DNA of 44,619 nt from Micromonospora sp. ATCC 39149 (GTDB lineage Bacteria > Actinomycetota > Actinomycetes > Mycobacteriales > Micromonosporaceae): assembly GCF_000158815.1 (NCBI RefSeq), contig NZ_GG657738.1:6374290-6418908 (forward strand). The letters run 5' to 3'. The translations under genes were made by a program, and so were the position numbers. Below the pieces are notes generated by a model. That model was not told the DNA's origin. It searched no databases and saw only the letters and a program-made list of their open reading frames with translations. This document shows, piece after piece, positions 8,827-15,490 of this stretch. The stretch's first letter is position 1, and every line of letters starts with the position of its first letter.

Positions 8827-10539
8827 TCACACCTCGTATTCGACGCCGACCCCGCCGAAGTGAAGCCGGCCTTGTACGGTCACCTTGGCGCCGTCGCTGT
8901 CGTAGCCGGTGAGCAGCCCGGCCTCCATGAGCCGGAGGACAATCTGGGTGCTGAGCTCCTGCCTACCCACACCGCCGAGCCGCTTGACGAGCGTCTTGTA
9001 TCCGAACTCCTCCTCGGCGAGGTCCTGGAAGACCTGCCGGGTCGCCTCGTCCAGCGGGTACTGGTTCATGTCCAGATCGTCTTCGTTGGACAGGATCTCT
9101 CGCGGCTCAAGACGAAAACTCAGCGCATCGACCCGGTAGTAGGGCTTCAAAATGGCCTTGCTGCCAGTCCACCGCAGCCGCGTGATGCTGTTGAGGCGGG
9201 CGGTCAGATCGCTGATCCAGCGCACCCGCGCCGCGTTCAGCTCGGCCTCGGAGAACTCGTCGCTCAGCTGCTGCCGCTGGTGCCTGCCGATGGAAATCAT
9301 CGTGGACGCCCGGTCGCGGAAGCCGTCCAGCGTCACACCGGAGTCCTGTCCATCGCGCGCCAACTTCTCGAACCACTTCCTGCGGCTCAGCCGCTCGTCG
9401 TCGGACTCGCTGATCCGCCGCTTCCGCCAGAATTCGGAGTCCGGTTCCGTGAAGGACGCGAACGTGTAGAACGACGCCAGGAACTCGTGGTACTGCTCGT
9501 ATGCCTCACGGTAGGTGCGGTTGTACCAGGCGTGCACCGCGTCGGTCTCGTCCTTGTTGTGGGTGATTCGGTCGATCGCCGCGGCCGCACAGACGGCTGA
9601 CTGTGAGGCGAGGTGCACCCCCTGTGAGAACAGTGGATCGGTGAAGCACGCGGCGTCGCCGCAGAGAAAGAACCGATCCGCGGAAAACACCTCGGTGTCA
9701 TAGGACCAGTCGTGCACGATCCGGACGTCGTCCACCATCTTTGCGCCAGCGAGGAGGTCCATGGCCTTGCCGCACTTCGCCAGGGTGGATCGGTAGAACG
9801 CGTCGGCCCCCAGCTGCCGCACCTCGGCGGACTTGGTGCGGTCCACGACCAGTCCGACGCTGTACAGGTCACCCTTCATCGGGATCATCCAGACCCAGCC
9901 GTCCTCGAAGGTGATCGAGTATGTCGTGCCCTTCAGGTCACCCTCGAACGGGTCCTTCCGCTGAAAGTACGACCAGACCGCGAAGTTCTTGTAGAACTCG
10001 TCGTAGCGGCGCACGCCGAGCTGCCGGACGAGCGGCCCGCCCGACCCTCCCGCGTCGATGACGAAGTCGCTCTCCACCCGCGTCGCCTTCCCGTCCTGAC
10101 GGATCGTCAGGGCAACACCGTCCGCCCCGGAAAGATCCACGCCGGTTACGGGGGTTTCCTCGAGCACCGCGATCCCGCGGCTCCTGGCCTCGTCCAGCAG
10201 GAGGTTGTCGAACACCTCACGCTTCACCTGGATGGCGTGGTCGAAAACCCACGGGGCGACCTTGGGCGCCGCAAAGGAGAAGGTCCATGGTGCCTGGTCC
10301 TGTCCCCACAGGAAGGTCGCCGAGGGCTTTTTCACGAAGTCCTCCGCGTCGATCCTTTCCTGGAGCCCGAGCCGGTTCAGGATGGACATCGTGCCCGGCA
10401 GTAGGGACTCCCCGATGCGATACCGGGGGAACCGGTCCCTCTCGTAGATCGTCACGTCGTGGCCGAGCTTGTGCAGGGTGAGGCCCGCTACGCATCCCGC
10501 CGGCCCGCCGCCGATGATTGCCACCCTCGATCGTGCCAT
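8827..10539 (-). CDS. cmlS: FAD-dependent halogenase of the CmlS type
   Basis: Start ATG 10539, with GGGAG 7 bases upstream, gives 570 residues. The N-terminal Rossmann motif GGGPAG (10-15) binds FAD, and GWVWMIP (214-220) is the flavin-halogenase signature. CmlS of Streptomyces venezuelae installs the two chlorines of the dichloroacetyl group and carries FAD bound covalently through Asp277; by my count this protein has Asp at 277 (VHDWSY) and a Lys at 71 (KKPSATFLW), the position I recall for the chloramine-forming lysine. The C-terminal 200 residues match the extra domain of this halogenase group rather than tryptophan halogenases. Gene order with cmlK, cmlJ and a carrier protein supports an acyl-carrier or acyl-CoA-bound substrate. 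It is the last gene of the leftward operon. Confidence 0.93.
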   Translation of the reverse strand: MARSRVAIIGGGPAGCVAGLTLHKLGHDVTIYERDRFPRYRIGESLLPGTMSILNRLGLQERIDAEDFVKKPSATFLWGQDQAPWTFSFAAPKVAPWVFDHAIQVKREVFDNLLLDEARSRGIAVLEETPVTGVDLSGADGVALTIRQDGKATRVESDFVIDAGGSGGPLVRQLGVRRYDEFYKNFAVWSYFQRKDPFEGDLKGTTYSITFEDGWVWMIPMKGDLYSVGLVVDRTKSAEVRQLGADAFYRSTLAKCGKAMDLLAGAKMVDDVRIVHDWSYDTEVFSADRFFLCGDAACFTDPLFSQGVHLASQSAVCAAAAIDRITHNKDETDAVHAWYNRTYREAYEQYHEFLASFYTFASFTEPDSEFWRKRRISESDDERLSRRKWFEKLARDGQDSGVTLDGFRDRASTMISIGRHQRQQLSDEFSEAELNAARVRWISDLTARLNSITRLRWTGSKAILKPYYRVDALSFRLEPREILSNEDDLDMNQYPLDEATRQVFQDLAEEEFGYKTLVKRLGGVGRQELSTQIVLRLMEAGLLTGYDSDGAKVTVQGRLHFGGVGVEYEV

Positions 10540-10613
10540 CTCACACTCCCTGATTTCCGTATAAGGACTGACGAAGACTTCCTGAGGTTGATCGCGATAC
10601 CGGTCGACTCCGT

Positions 10614-12026
10614 TCACGCCTCGCTGTTTCCGCGTCGGGACCGTATCTTCTTCAGGCGGGCCGACATCTCGATGGAGTCGACCACCGTGACCTTCGATGG
10701 GATCTTGAACGGTTCGACCCTGCCGGAAAGAAATTCCAGCACGTGCTTCCGAACGGCCATCCGGGTCAGTGCGCCCTTCGGTTTGATGTCCACGCACACC
10801 GATTGGCCGGTAATGGCGTTAGGCCTGCCATACACCACACAGTCCTCGACGAGTGGGCTGGTCAGCAGGACCGATTCCAGTTCGAGGGGGATGAGTTTCT
10901 CACCACCGACGTTGATGACCTCCTTGGCGCGGCCCTTGATTTTTATGTAGCCGTCGGGGGTCTCCTCGACCAGGTCCCCGGTCCTGAACCAGCGATCCTC
11001 GGTCAGCGCGTCGTCGGAGGAGTTTAGATAGCCGAGGAACTGGGTTCGGCTCCGGAGTTGGAGTTCTCCGTCCACAATCCGGTATTCGACGCTGTCGTCG
11101 GAGATCTTGAAGTAGGTGCTGCTGGACGATTCGCTGGTGGTCGTGGCGATCCCGGTCTCGCTCGTTCCGAACGTCTGGAGCAGCCGCACGCCGGGAAAGT
11201 TCTGGTTGACCCGTCTGAGTAGCTCCTCGGACATCGGCTCGGTGCCGTACGTGATCAGGCGCAGGCTGCTGAGGTCGTACTTGCGGTGGTACCCGCCCAC
11301 CATGATCAGGTTGAGGAACGTGGGGCTCGTGGGCAACACCAGGATCCGGTGTTCCTCGATCAGCCCGCAGATCTCGTCGGGGACGCGTTGACGGGGCAGG
11401 ATCGCCGTACCACCGACGAGCAATGCACTGAGCAGAGAGTTGATGCCGCCGATATGGTCGAACATCAGCACCATCAGGATGTTCAGGGCGTTGGAGCTGC
11501 GTCGGGGCCTCTTGGTCAGCTTCTCGCTGACGAGGGCGTCGAGATTGTGCAGGATGACTTTGGGAGCTCCGGTGCTGCCGCTGCTGAGCAGGATGAGCCC
11601 TGCGGCGTCCTCGGTGCTCAGGCGGCCGATCATGCTCGCAGTGCCGGCACGCTGCTGACCGTCGCGCCGGGCGAGCGGGTCTCCCGAGGGTTGAAGGTCC
11701 TGGATGTCCAGTCCGGTTCCCGTCCTGACCAGATACCCGGGCCGACAGTGCTCGACGAGGGTATCGAGGGCCAGCGCGTTCAGCGTCACCACCGGCACGA
11801 CGACGTTCCGGTTGAGGAACAACGCGAGCAGGGTCGCTATGGAGTCCACCGAATAGTCGCCATGCACGATCACGACATCGTGCGGTGCCACACCGTGCGC
11901 GGCCAGTCGGTCCCGCGTGTGGTGAATCCGGTTCAAGAGGTCTTCGTAGGTGAAGCCCGTGCCCTGATCGAACAGCGCCGTCCGGTTGCCGAATCCCGCG
12001 AACCTCCGCAGCAGTTCGTCCCGCAT
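10614..12026 (-). CDS. cmlK: AMP-dependent acyl ligase of the CmlK type
   Basis: A 470-residue adenylate-forming enzyme. It carries the P-loop-like motif LSSGSTGAPK (147-156), TYGTEPM, FGTSETG, the WFRTGDL aspartate motif, the hinge KIKGRAKEVINVGGEKL and a C-terminal Lys region (SARLKKIRS). CmlK mutants of Streptomyces venezuelae make non-chlorinated corynecins, so the enzyme activates the small acid that becomes dichloroacetyl. Here the ATG follows the TGA of the SDR gene directly, which indicates translational coupling. A carrier protein in the same operon makes loading onto a carrier thiol, rather than CoA, a reasonable guess that the sequence alone cannot settle. Its G+C is visibly lower than that of the window ends. 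Confidence 0.9.
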   Translation of the reverse strand: MRDELLRRFAGFGNRTALFDQGTGFTYEDLLNRIHHTRDRLAAHGVAPHDVVIVHGDYSVDSIATLLALFLNRNVVVPVVTLNALALDTLVEHCRPGYLVRTGTGLDIQDLQPSGDPLARRDGQQRAGTASMIGRLSTEDAAGLILLSSGSTGAPKVILHNLDALVSEKLTKRPRRSSNALNILMVLMFDHIGGINSLLSALLVGGTAILPRQRVPDEICGLIEEHRILVLPTSPTFLNLIMVGGYHRKYDLSSLRLITYGTEPMSEELLRRVNQNFPGVRLLQTFGTSETGIATTTSESSSSTYFKISDDSVEYRIVDGELQLRSRTQFLGYLNSSDDALTEDRWFRTGDLVEETPDGYIKIKGRAKEVINVGGEKLIPLELESVLLTSPLVEDCVVYGRPNAITGQSVCVDIKPKGALTRMAVRKHVLEFLSGRVEPFKIPSKVTVVDSIEMSARLKKIRSRRGNSEA

Positions 12027-12737
12027 TCAGTTCACCCCCCCAAGGAAGATCGTCTCGCCCGTGACGAAGGCCGACTGCTGACCGATCAGGAACTCGACGG
12101 GGCCGACGATGTCGGGCATCGTGCAGATGCGTTGAATCGCCTGACGGGCCACGAGTTCGTCGATCTTTCGCTGCGGCACGCTTCTGGTCAGGACAGTGGG
12201 AACCGGCGGCAGGCCGATGCCGTTGACCCTGATGCCGAACGGGGCCAGTTCCTTGCTCATGACCCGGACGAGCTGCTCGACCGCGCTCTTGCTGGCCGAG
12301 TACGCCAAGTGCCCGTCCAGTGCCCACGGCACGGCGACAGTGGAGACATTCAGGATCGAAGCGGTCGCTCCACACGTCTTCCGCAGCAGTTTTACCGCCT
12401 CCCGGCAACAGTTGAGAACGGCGAAGAAGTTGATGTCGAAGAGTCTTCTGGAGACCTCGTCCGGAGTCGTCATGAAATGGTTCATCGTGGAGGTGCCGGC
12501 GTTGTTGATCAACGCGTCTAGGTGACTGTGCTCCCCCCGGACGTTGCGGAACATCGTTCTTATCTGGCCGGCGTCCGCAAGGTCCAACTGGTGGTGCCGA
12601 TAGTTCGGATGGTCGATCGTCGCGGGTCTTCTGCTGCACCCCACAACCTGATGCCCGGACTCCAGGAAGTGCTCGGCGAGCGCCCTGCCGATCCCGGTCC
12701 GGGTGCCGGTGATCATGATGATCATGTGGTCGGCCAT
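12027..12737 (-). CDS. cmlJ: Short-chain dehydrogenase/reductase of the CmlJ type
   Basis: A 236-residue classical SDR. The cofactor motif TGTRTGIG spans 10-17, NNAG lies at 78-81, and the catalytic set is Ser132, Tyr146 and Lys150 (YSASK). The C-terminus ends FLGGVN, as in ketoacyl-reductase-like SDRs. The chloramphenicol cluster of Streptomyces venezuelae has an SDR (CmlJ) beside cmlK. Its role there is usually given as reduction, plausibly of the aldehyde released by CmlP to the primary alcohol, but I do not know of decisive proof. ATG 12737 lies 7 bases after the carrier-protein stop; an internal ATG at 12725 is an alternative start and neither has a strong Shine-Dalgarno. Confidence 0.85.
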   Translation of the reverse strand: MADHMIIMITGTRTGIGRALAEHFLESGHQVVGCSRRPATIDHPNYRHHQLDLADAGQIRTMFRNVRGEHSHLDALINNAGTSTMNHFMTTPDEVSRRLFDINFFAVLNCCREAVKLLRKTCGATASILNVSTVAVPWALDGHLAYSASKSAVEQLVRVMSKELAPFGIRVNGIGLPPVPTVLTRSVPQRKIDELVARQAIQRICTMPDIVGPVEFLIGQQSAFVTGETIFLGGVN

Positions 12738-12744
12738 CCGCGTA

Positions 12745-13050
12745 CTAGCTCTGCACGCTGGCCAGCTGTAGCTCCTCCTCGATGAAGCCGATCAGTCTGC
12801 TTACGCTGCTGAACGGGCTTACTCGGCGGGAGACGGCCTTTTCCGAAGCCAGCGACACTTCAGCTCCGAATTCATCTTCGAGACCTTCCTCGATTAGCGA
12901 CAAGAAGGCCACGAGATGCATCGACTCAAATACGCCGGCATCGCCGTAGAGGCACAGGTCGAGGACGTTGCTGGTGGGGATCTGCTCCTCCCGGGTCTTG
13001 TTGATCTCGTCGATCGCCGCAGCAATGATAGCCAGGATTCGATCCGCCAC
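12745..13050 (-). CDS. Acyl-carrier-protein-like protein, first gene of the leftward arm
   Basis: I start at GTG 13050 because an excellent GAAGGAGG lies 7 bases upstream; the result is 101 residues. Size, helical pattern and acidic character fit a carrier protein. The likely phosphopantetheine site is Ser43 in GVFESMHLV, where Glu replaces the usual Asp of DSL/DSM. Helix II then continues VAFLSLIEEGLEDEFG, typical of carriers. As first gene before an SDR, an AMP ligase and a halogenase, it is the obvious candidate to hold the acetyl (or malonyl/acetoacetyl) unit during activation and chlorination. That role is inference. It was not obvious to me as one of the named cml genes, so I give no symbol. 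Confidence 0.75.
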   Translation of the reverse strand: MADRILAIIAAAIDEINKTREEQIPTSNVLDLCLYGDAGVFESMHLVAFLSLIEEGLEDEFGAEVSLASEKAVSRRVSPFSSVSRLIGFIEEELQLASVQS

Positions 13051-13298
13051 GATTGGGCCTCCTTCTCGCCGGACATCAGGACGCCGCAGCGCCCGGGTTT
13101 TTTTATCCCAGCCGACCGAAGCGCACAAGGCCGCGCCGGCCCGGCACTTGAACAGTGTCCGAGGCTGCCGGGTGTACAACTGCTCCTTTCACTCAGTTGA
13201 ACACCCTCCGGATTCTGCACACTCTTGCGGCCGCCGGCCCAAGTCCAGAGACTGGCAAGGGTCGATGGCCGGGAATTGACAGAAGGAAGTGGTGGGTC
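13051..13298. promoter_or_regulatory. Divergent promoter region of the chloramphenicol cluster
   Basis: These 248 bases are the only gap between the two diverging arms and should hold both promoters. It contains the StrR-type palindrome at 13174-13202. A possible leftward promoter reads TTGTGC, 15 bases, GATAAA (plus-strand 13128 down to 13102), ending in a run of seven A on that strand. A clear rightward -10/-35 pair was not seen. A related half-site, CACTTGAAC, lies at 13145-13153 without a partner. Confidence 0.75.
13174..13202. promoter_or_regulatory. StrR-family operator: GTACAACTG - 11 bases - CAGTTGAAC
   Basis: The right arm CAGTTGAAC (13194-13202) is a perfect half-site of the StrR/NovG consensus as I recall it (GTTCRACTG, 11 bases, CRGTYGAAC). 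The left arm GTACAACTG (13174-13182) differs at one base, and the spacer is exactly 11. It lies 96 bases before cmlI and 123 bases before the carrier-protein start, so one dimer could activate both arms. The matching regulator gene is at 27752-28726. Confidence 0.8.
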
Positions 13299-14312
13299 AT
13301 GCGTGACCACACGGTGGCAGGCGCCAGTAAGGACGGGCACATCCAGCTCGCCGGGCTACCCCCTTTCGATCCGAGGGACCCGACGGAGAACGCGGTCATC
13401 TCCCGGCTCGTGGGCAACTGGCACCGGCGGGCCGCCGTAAAGCGCGCGGAACCCGATGTATACGCGCTGTTCGACCGGGACCGACCTGACTTCCGCGACG
13501 ACATGATCCCGTTCCGGTCCCATCCGATCTGGCAGTCCCTGTCTGACGAGATGCGTTCACGTCTGTGCAGTTGGGGCTGGGTGGCCTACAACCGGAACAC
13601 CGTGTTGATCGAGCAGCGGATAGCCAACCCCGCGTTCGAACTGGTGATCGCCGGCGAGTACCCCGGGATCGGGGGACAGCAACTGGAACTCGCCGTGGCC
13701 CAGGCCATGGTGGACGAGCAGTACCACACCTTGATGCACATCAACGGCAGTGCGGTGACCAGGCGGATGCGGCAACGGGAGTTCTCCGATCGGGTGCTGC
13801 CGGATTCCCACATCACCACGATCCATCAGCAACATCTGGACCGCTGCGGTGAACGGTGGGAGCGCAGCCTGACCACGCTCGCCTTCGCAACAGTAGCCGA
13901 GATCTCTATCAACGCATACCTCGAGTTGCTGGCCGACGACCAGGAAATCCAGGTGGTCAACTCCACGACGGTGAAGCTGCACAACCGGGACGAGTACTGC
14001 CACGCATCGATTTCCGCCGAGATGCTGAAGCAGGTGTACGAGGCGCTCCCGACGGATCGTCGCCGCTTCCTGCTCGACGAGATCGTCGCTGGGCTGGAAG
14101 CGTTCGTCGCACCCGATTTCACCACCTGGGAGACGATCATGGCGTTCGAAGGAATTGCGGGCTGGGAGAAGGCTGCCGCCGAGGTGCGGGAAGCGCAGAC
14201 CGGAACGCATCTGGTGCAGGACCACTCGGGAGTGCACACCCTGCTGTCGGAGATGGACGTCCTCGATCAGGTGCACTTCGGCTGGGGCGAACGGACGGAC
14301 CGGCAACGGTGA
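13299..14312 (+). CDS. cmlI: Diiron arylamine N-oxygenase (CmlI/AurF family)
   Basis: ATG 13299 follows GAAGGAAG by about 9 bases and gives 337 residues, the usual family length. CmlI oxidises the aryl amine of the chloramphenicol precursor to the nitro group through a peroxo-diiron centre. The seven ligands are visible: E105 (VLIEQR), E140 and H143 (VDEQYH), E201 (VAEISIN), H228, E232 and H235 (HNRDEYCH). Their spacing agrees with AurF within one residue, and each sits four residues before the CmlI positions I remember. It is the first gene of the rightward operon, 96 bases past the palindromic operator, and its stop overlaps the next GTG by four bases (GTGA). Confidence 0.95.
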   Translation: MRDHTVAGASKDGHIQLAGLPPFDPRDPTENAVISRLVGNWHRRAAVKRAEPDVYALFDRDRPDFRDDMIPFRSHPIWQSLSDEMRSRLCSWGWVAYNRNTVLIEQRIANPAFELVIAGEYPGIGGQQLELAVAQAMVDEQYHTLMHINGSAVTRRMRQREFSDRVLPDSHITTIHQQHLDRCGERWERSLTTLAFATVAEISINAYLELLADDQEIQVVNSTTVKLHNRDEYCHASISAEMLKQVYEALPTDRRRFLLDEIVAGLEAFVAPDFTTWETIMAFEGIAGWEKAAAEVREAQTGTHLVQDHSGVHTLLSEMDVLDQVHFGWGERTDRQR

Positions 14313-15490
14313 ACACCTCGGAGAGGGCGACACGCATCGCACTGCGCCCGGCTGCGGTCGGCGTCCGCGACATCTACAGTTTTCTCGGCCACCTCGACCT
14401 GGACTGCGACGTCAATCCCTGCACCGGCCTGATCGGCCCGATCGACCCACGCCGTATCGACGACGCGAGCGCCATCGTGGACTTCGTTCGGCGTCTCGGG
14501 CTGACCCAGGCGCTCGCCAACGTGCTCGACCTCGCCGAACAGGACGTGATCGTGCGTGTCGTCCGGCATGACGGCACCGTAGACGGTGATCTCGACGAAC
14601 TGGAAGAGCTGCTTTCCGATTACCACAACACGCACCCGCTGCGGCTCGACGAAGTGGTGCTCCTCTCCTGCTGGCCGCATGCCAGCGGAGAACACGTGGT
14701 GTTCGTCAAGATCAGCCACCTGGTCGTCGACCTGTCCGATGTCGTCGACGTGCTCACCCGTCTCCGGGCCTACCTGCGCGGCGCCGAGACGGTCAGGGTC
14801 GGTGCGCGCTACCGGCACCACGCGGCCACCGTCGAGCGGTACGCCCGCCTGCCCACGGCCGACTTCGCGCAGGTTCAGCAGGCGCTCGGCGAGGTGCCGA
14901 CCCCGGGGTGCAAGGGCATCCCGACCATCTCGGGCTCCACCGAGCAGTGGCTCCCCCTCCGCAGTGGCCTCACCTTCGACGCGTTCCTCAGCGCCGTCAC
15001 CGGCGCACTGCTGACCACGATCGGTGGCGGCCTGGTGCTCCAGTACCCGTTCTCCCGCTGGGACTTCGCCGCGAAGGGCGGCTACTACGTCGAGATCAAG
15101 CCGCTGGTTGTCCGGGCCGACTCGATTTCGCGGTACACGCCCGAGTACTTCGAGCGAACCCGACGGTACTACGAGTCACTCGGCCGGTTCACGATGTCCG
15201 AACTCACCTCGTTCGCGACGGCGCTCACCAGCGGTCGGATGCCGCGCATCGTCGTGTCGGACACGACCTTCATGCGCCCGGAGCCGCACCTGTGGCGCTG
15301 GATTCCGGTGCACAGTGCGAGGACCTTCGAGGATCTCAAGTTCCTCGCCGACCGGTCCTGGCCTGGCCCGCCGCTGCTGCGCCTGCAGTACAAGCGAAGG
15401 TTCCTGTCCCCTCAGACCGCGACGGCCATTCTCGGCGAACTAGAGCAGCGAATAGGAGTGAGCAGTGCAACTGTCCGACCTGCTGACTGA
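14309..15490 (+). CDS. HxxxD acyltransferase-like protein (condensation superfamily)
   Basis: GTG 14309 overlaps the cmlI stop as GTGA, giving 393 residues. The protein has the look of a stand-alone NRPS condensation or acetyltransferase-fold enzyme: KISHLVVDLSDV contains HxxxD (H137 and D141 by my count) about one third along, followed by a long C-terminal half with SRWDF and YPF blocks. The usual Gly after the motif Asp is replaced by Leu. Placed between cmlI and cmlP, it is a good candidate to move dichloroacetyl from its carrier or CoA to the amine of the aryl amino acid. A gene of unknown function sits here in the Streptomyces venezuelae cluster as I recall, but I am unsure of its name. 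Function is inference. Confidence 0.7.
   Translation: MNTSERATRIALRPAAVGVRDIYSFLGHLDLDCDVNPCTGLIGPIDPRRIDDASAIVDFVRRLGLTQALANVLDLAEQDVIVRVVRHDGTVDGDLDELEELLSDYHNTHPLRLDEVVLLSCWPHASGEHVVFVKISHLVVDLSDVVDVLTRLRAYLRGAETVRVGARYRHHAATVERYARLPTADFAQVQQALGEVPTPGCKGIPTISGSTEQWLPLRSGLTFDAFLSAVTGALLTTIGGGLVLQYPFSRWDFAAKGGYYVEIKPLVVRADSISRYTPEYFERTRRYYESLGRFTMSELTSFATALTSGRMPRIVVSDTTFMRPEPHLWRWIPVHSARTFEDLKFLADRSWPGPPLLRLQYKRRFLSPQTATAILGELEQRIGVSSATVRPAD

Noticed and set aside
13145..13161. CACTTGAAC and a TTGAACA...TCCG direct repeat with 13197-13210
   Set aside because: There is no left arm at the right distance, and the second copy is simply part of the StrR palindrome.
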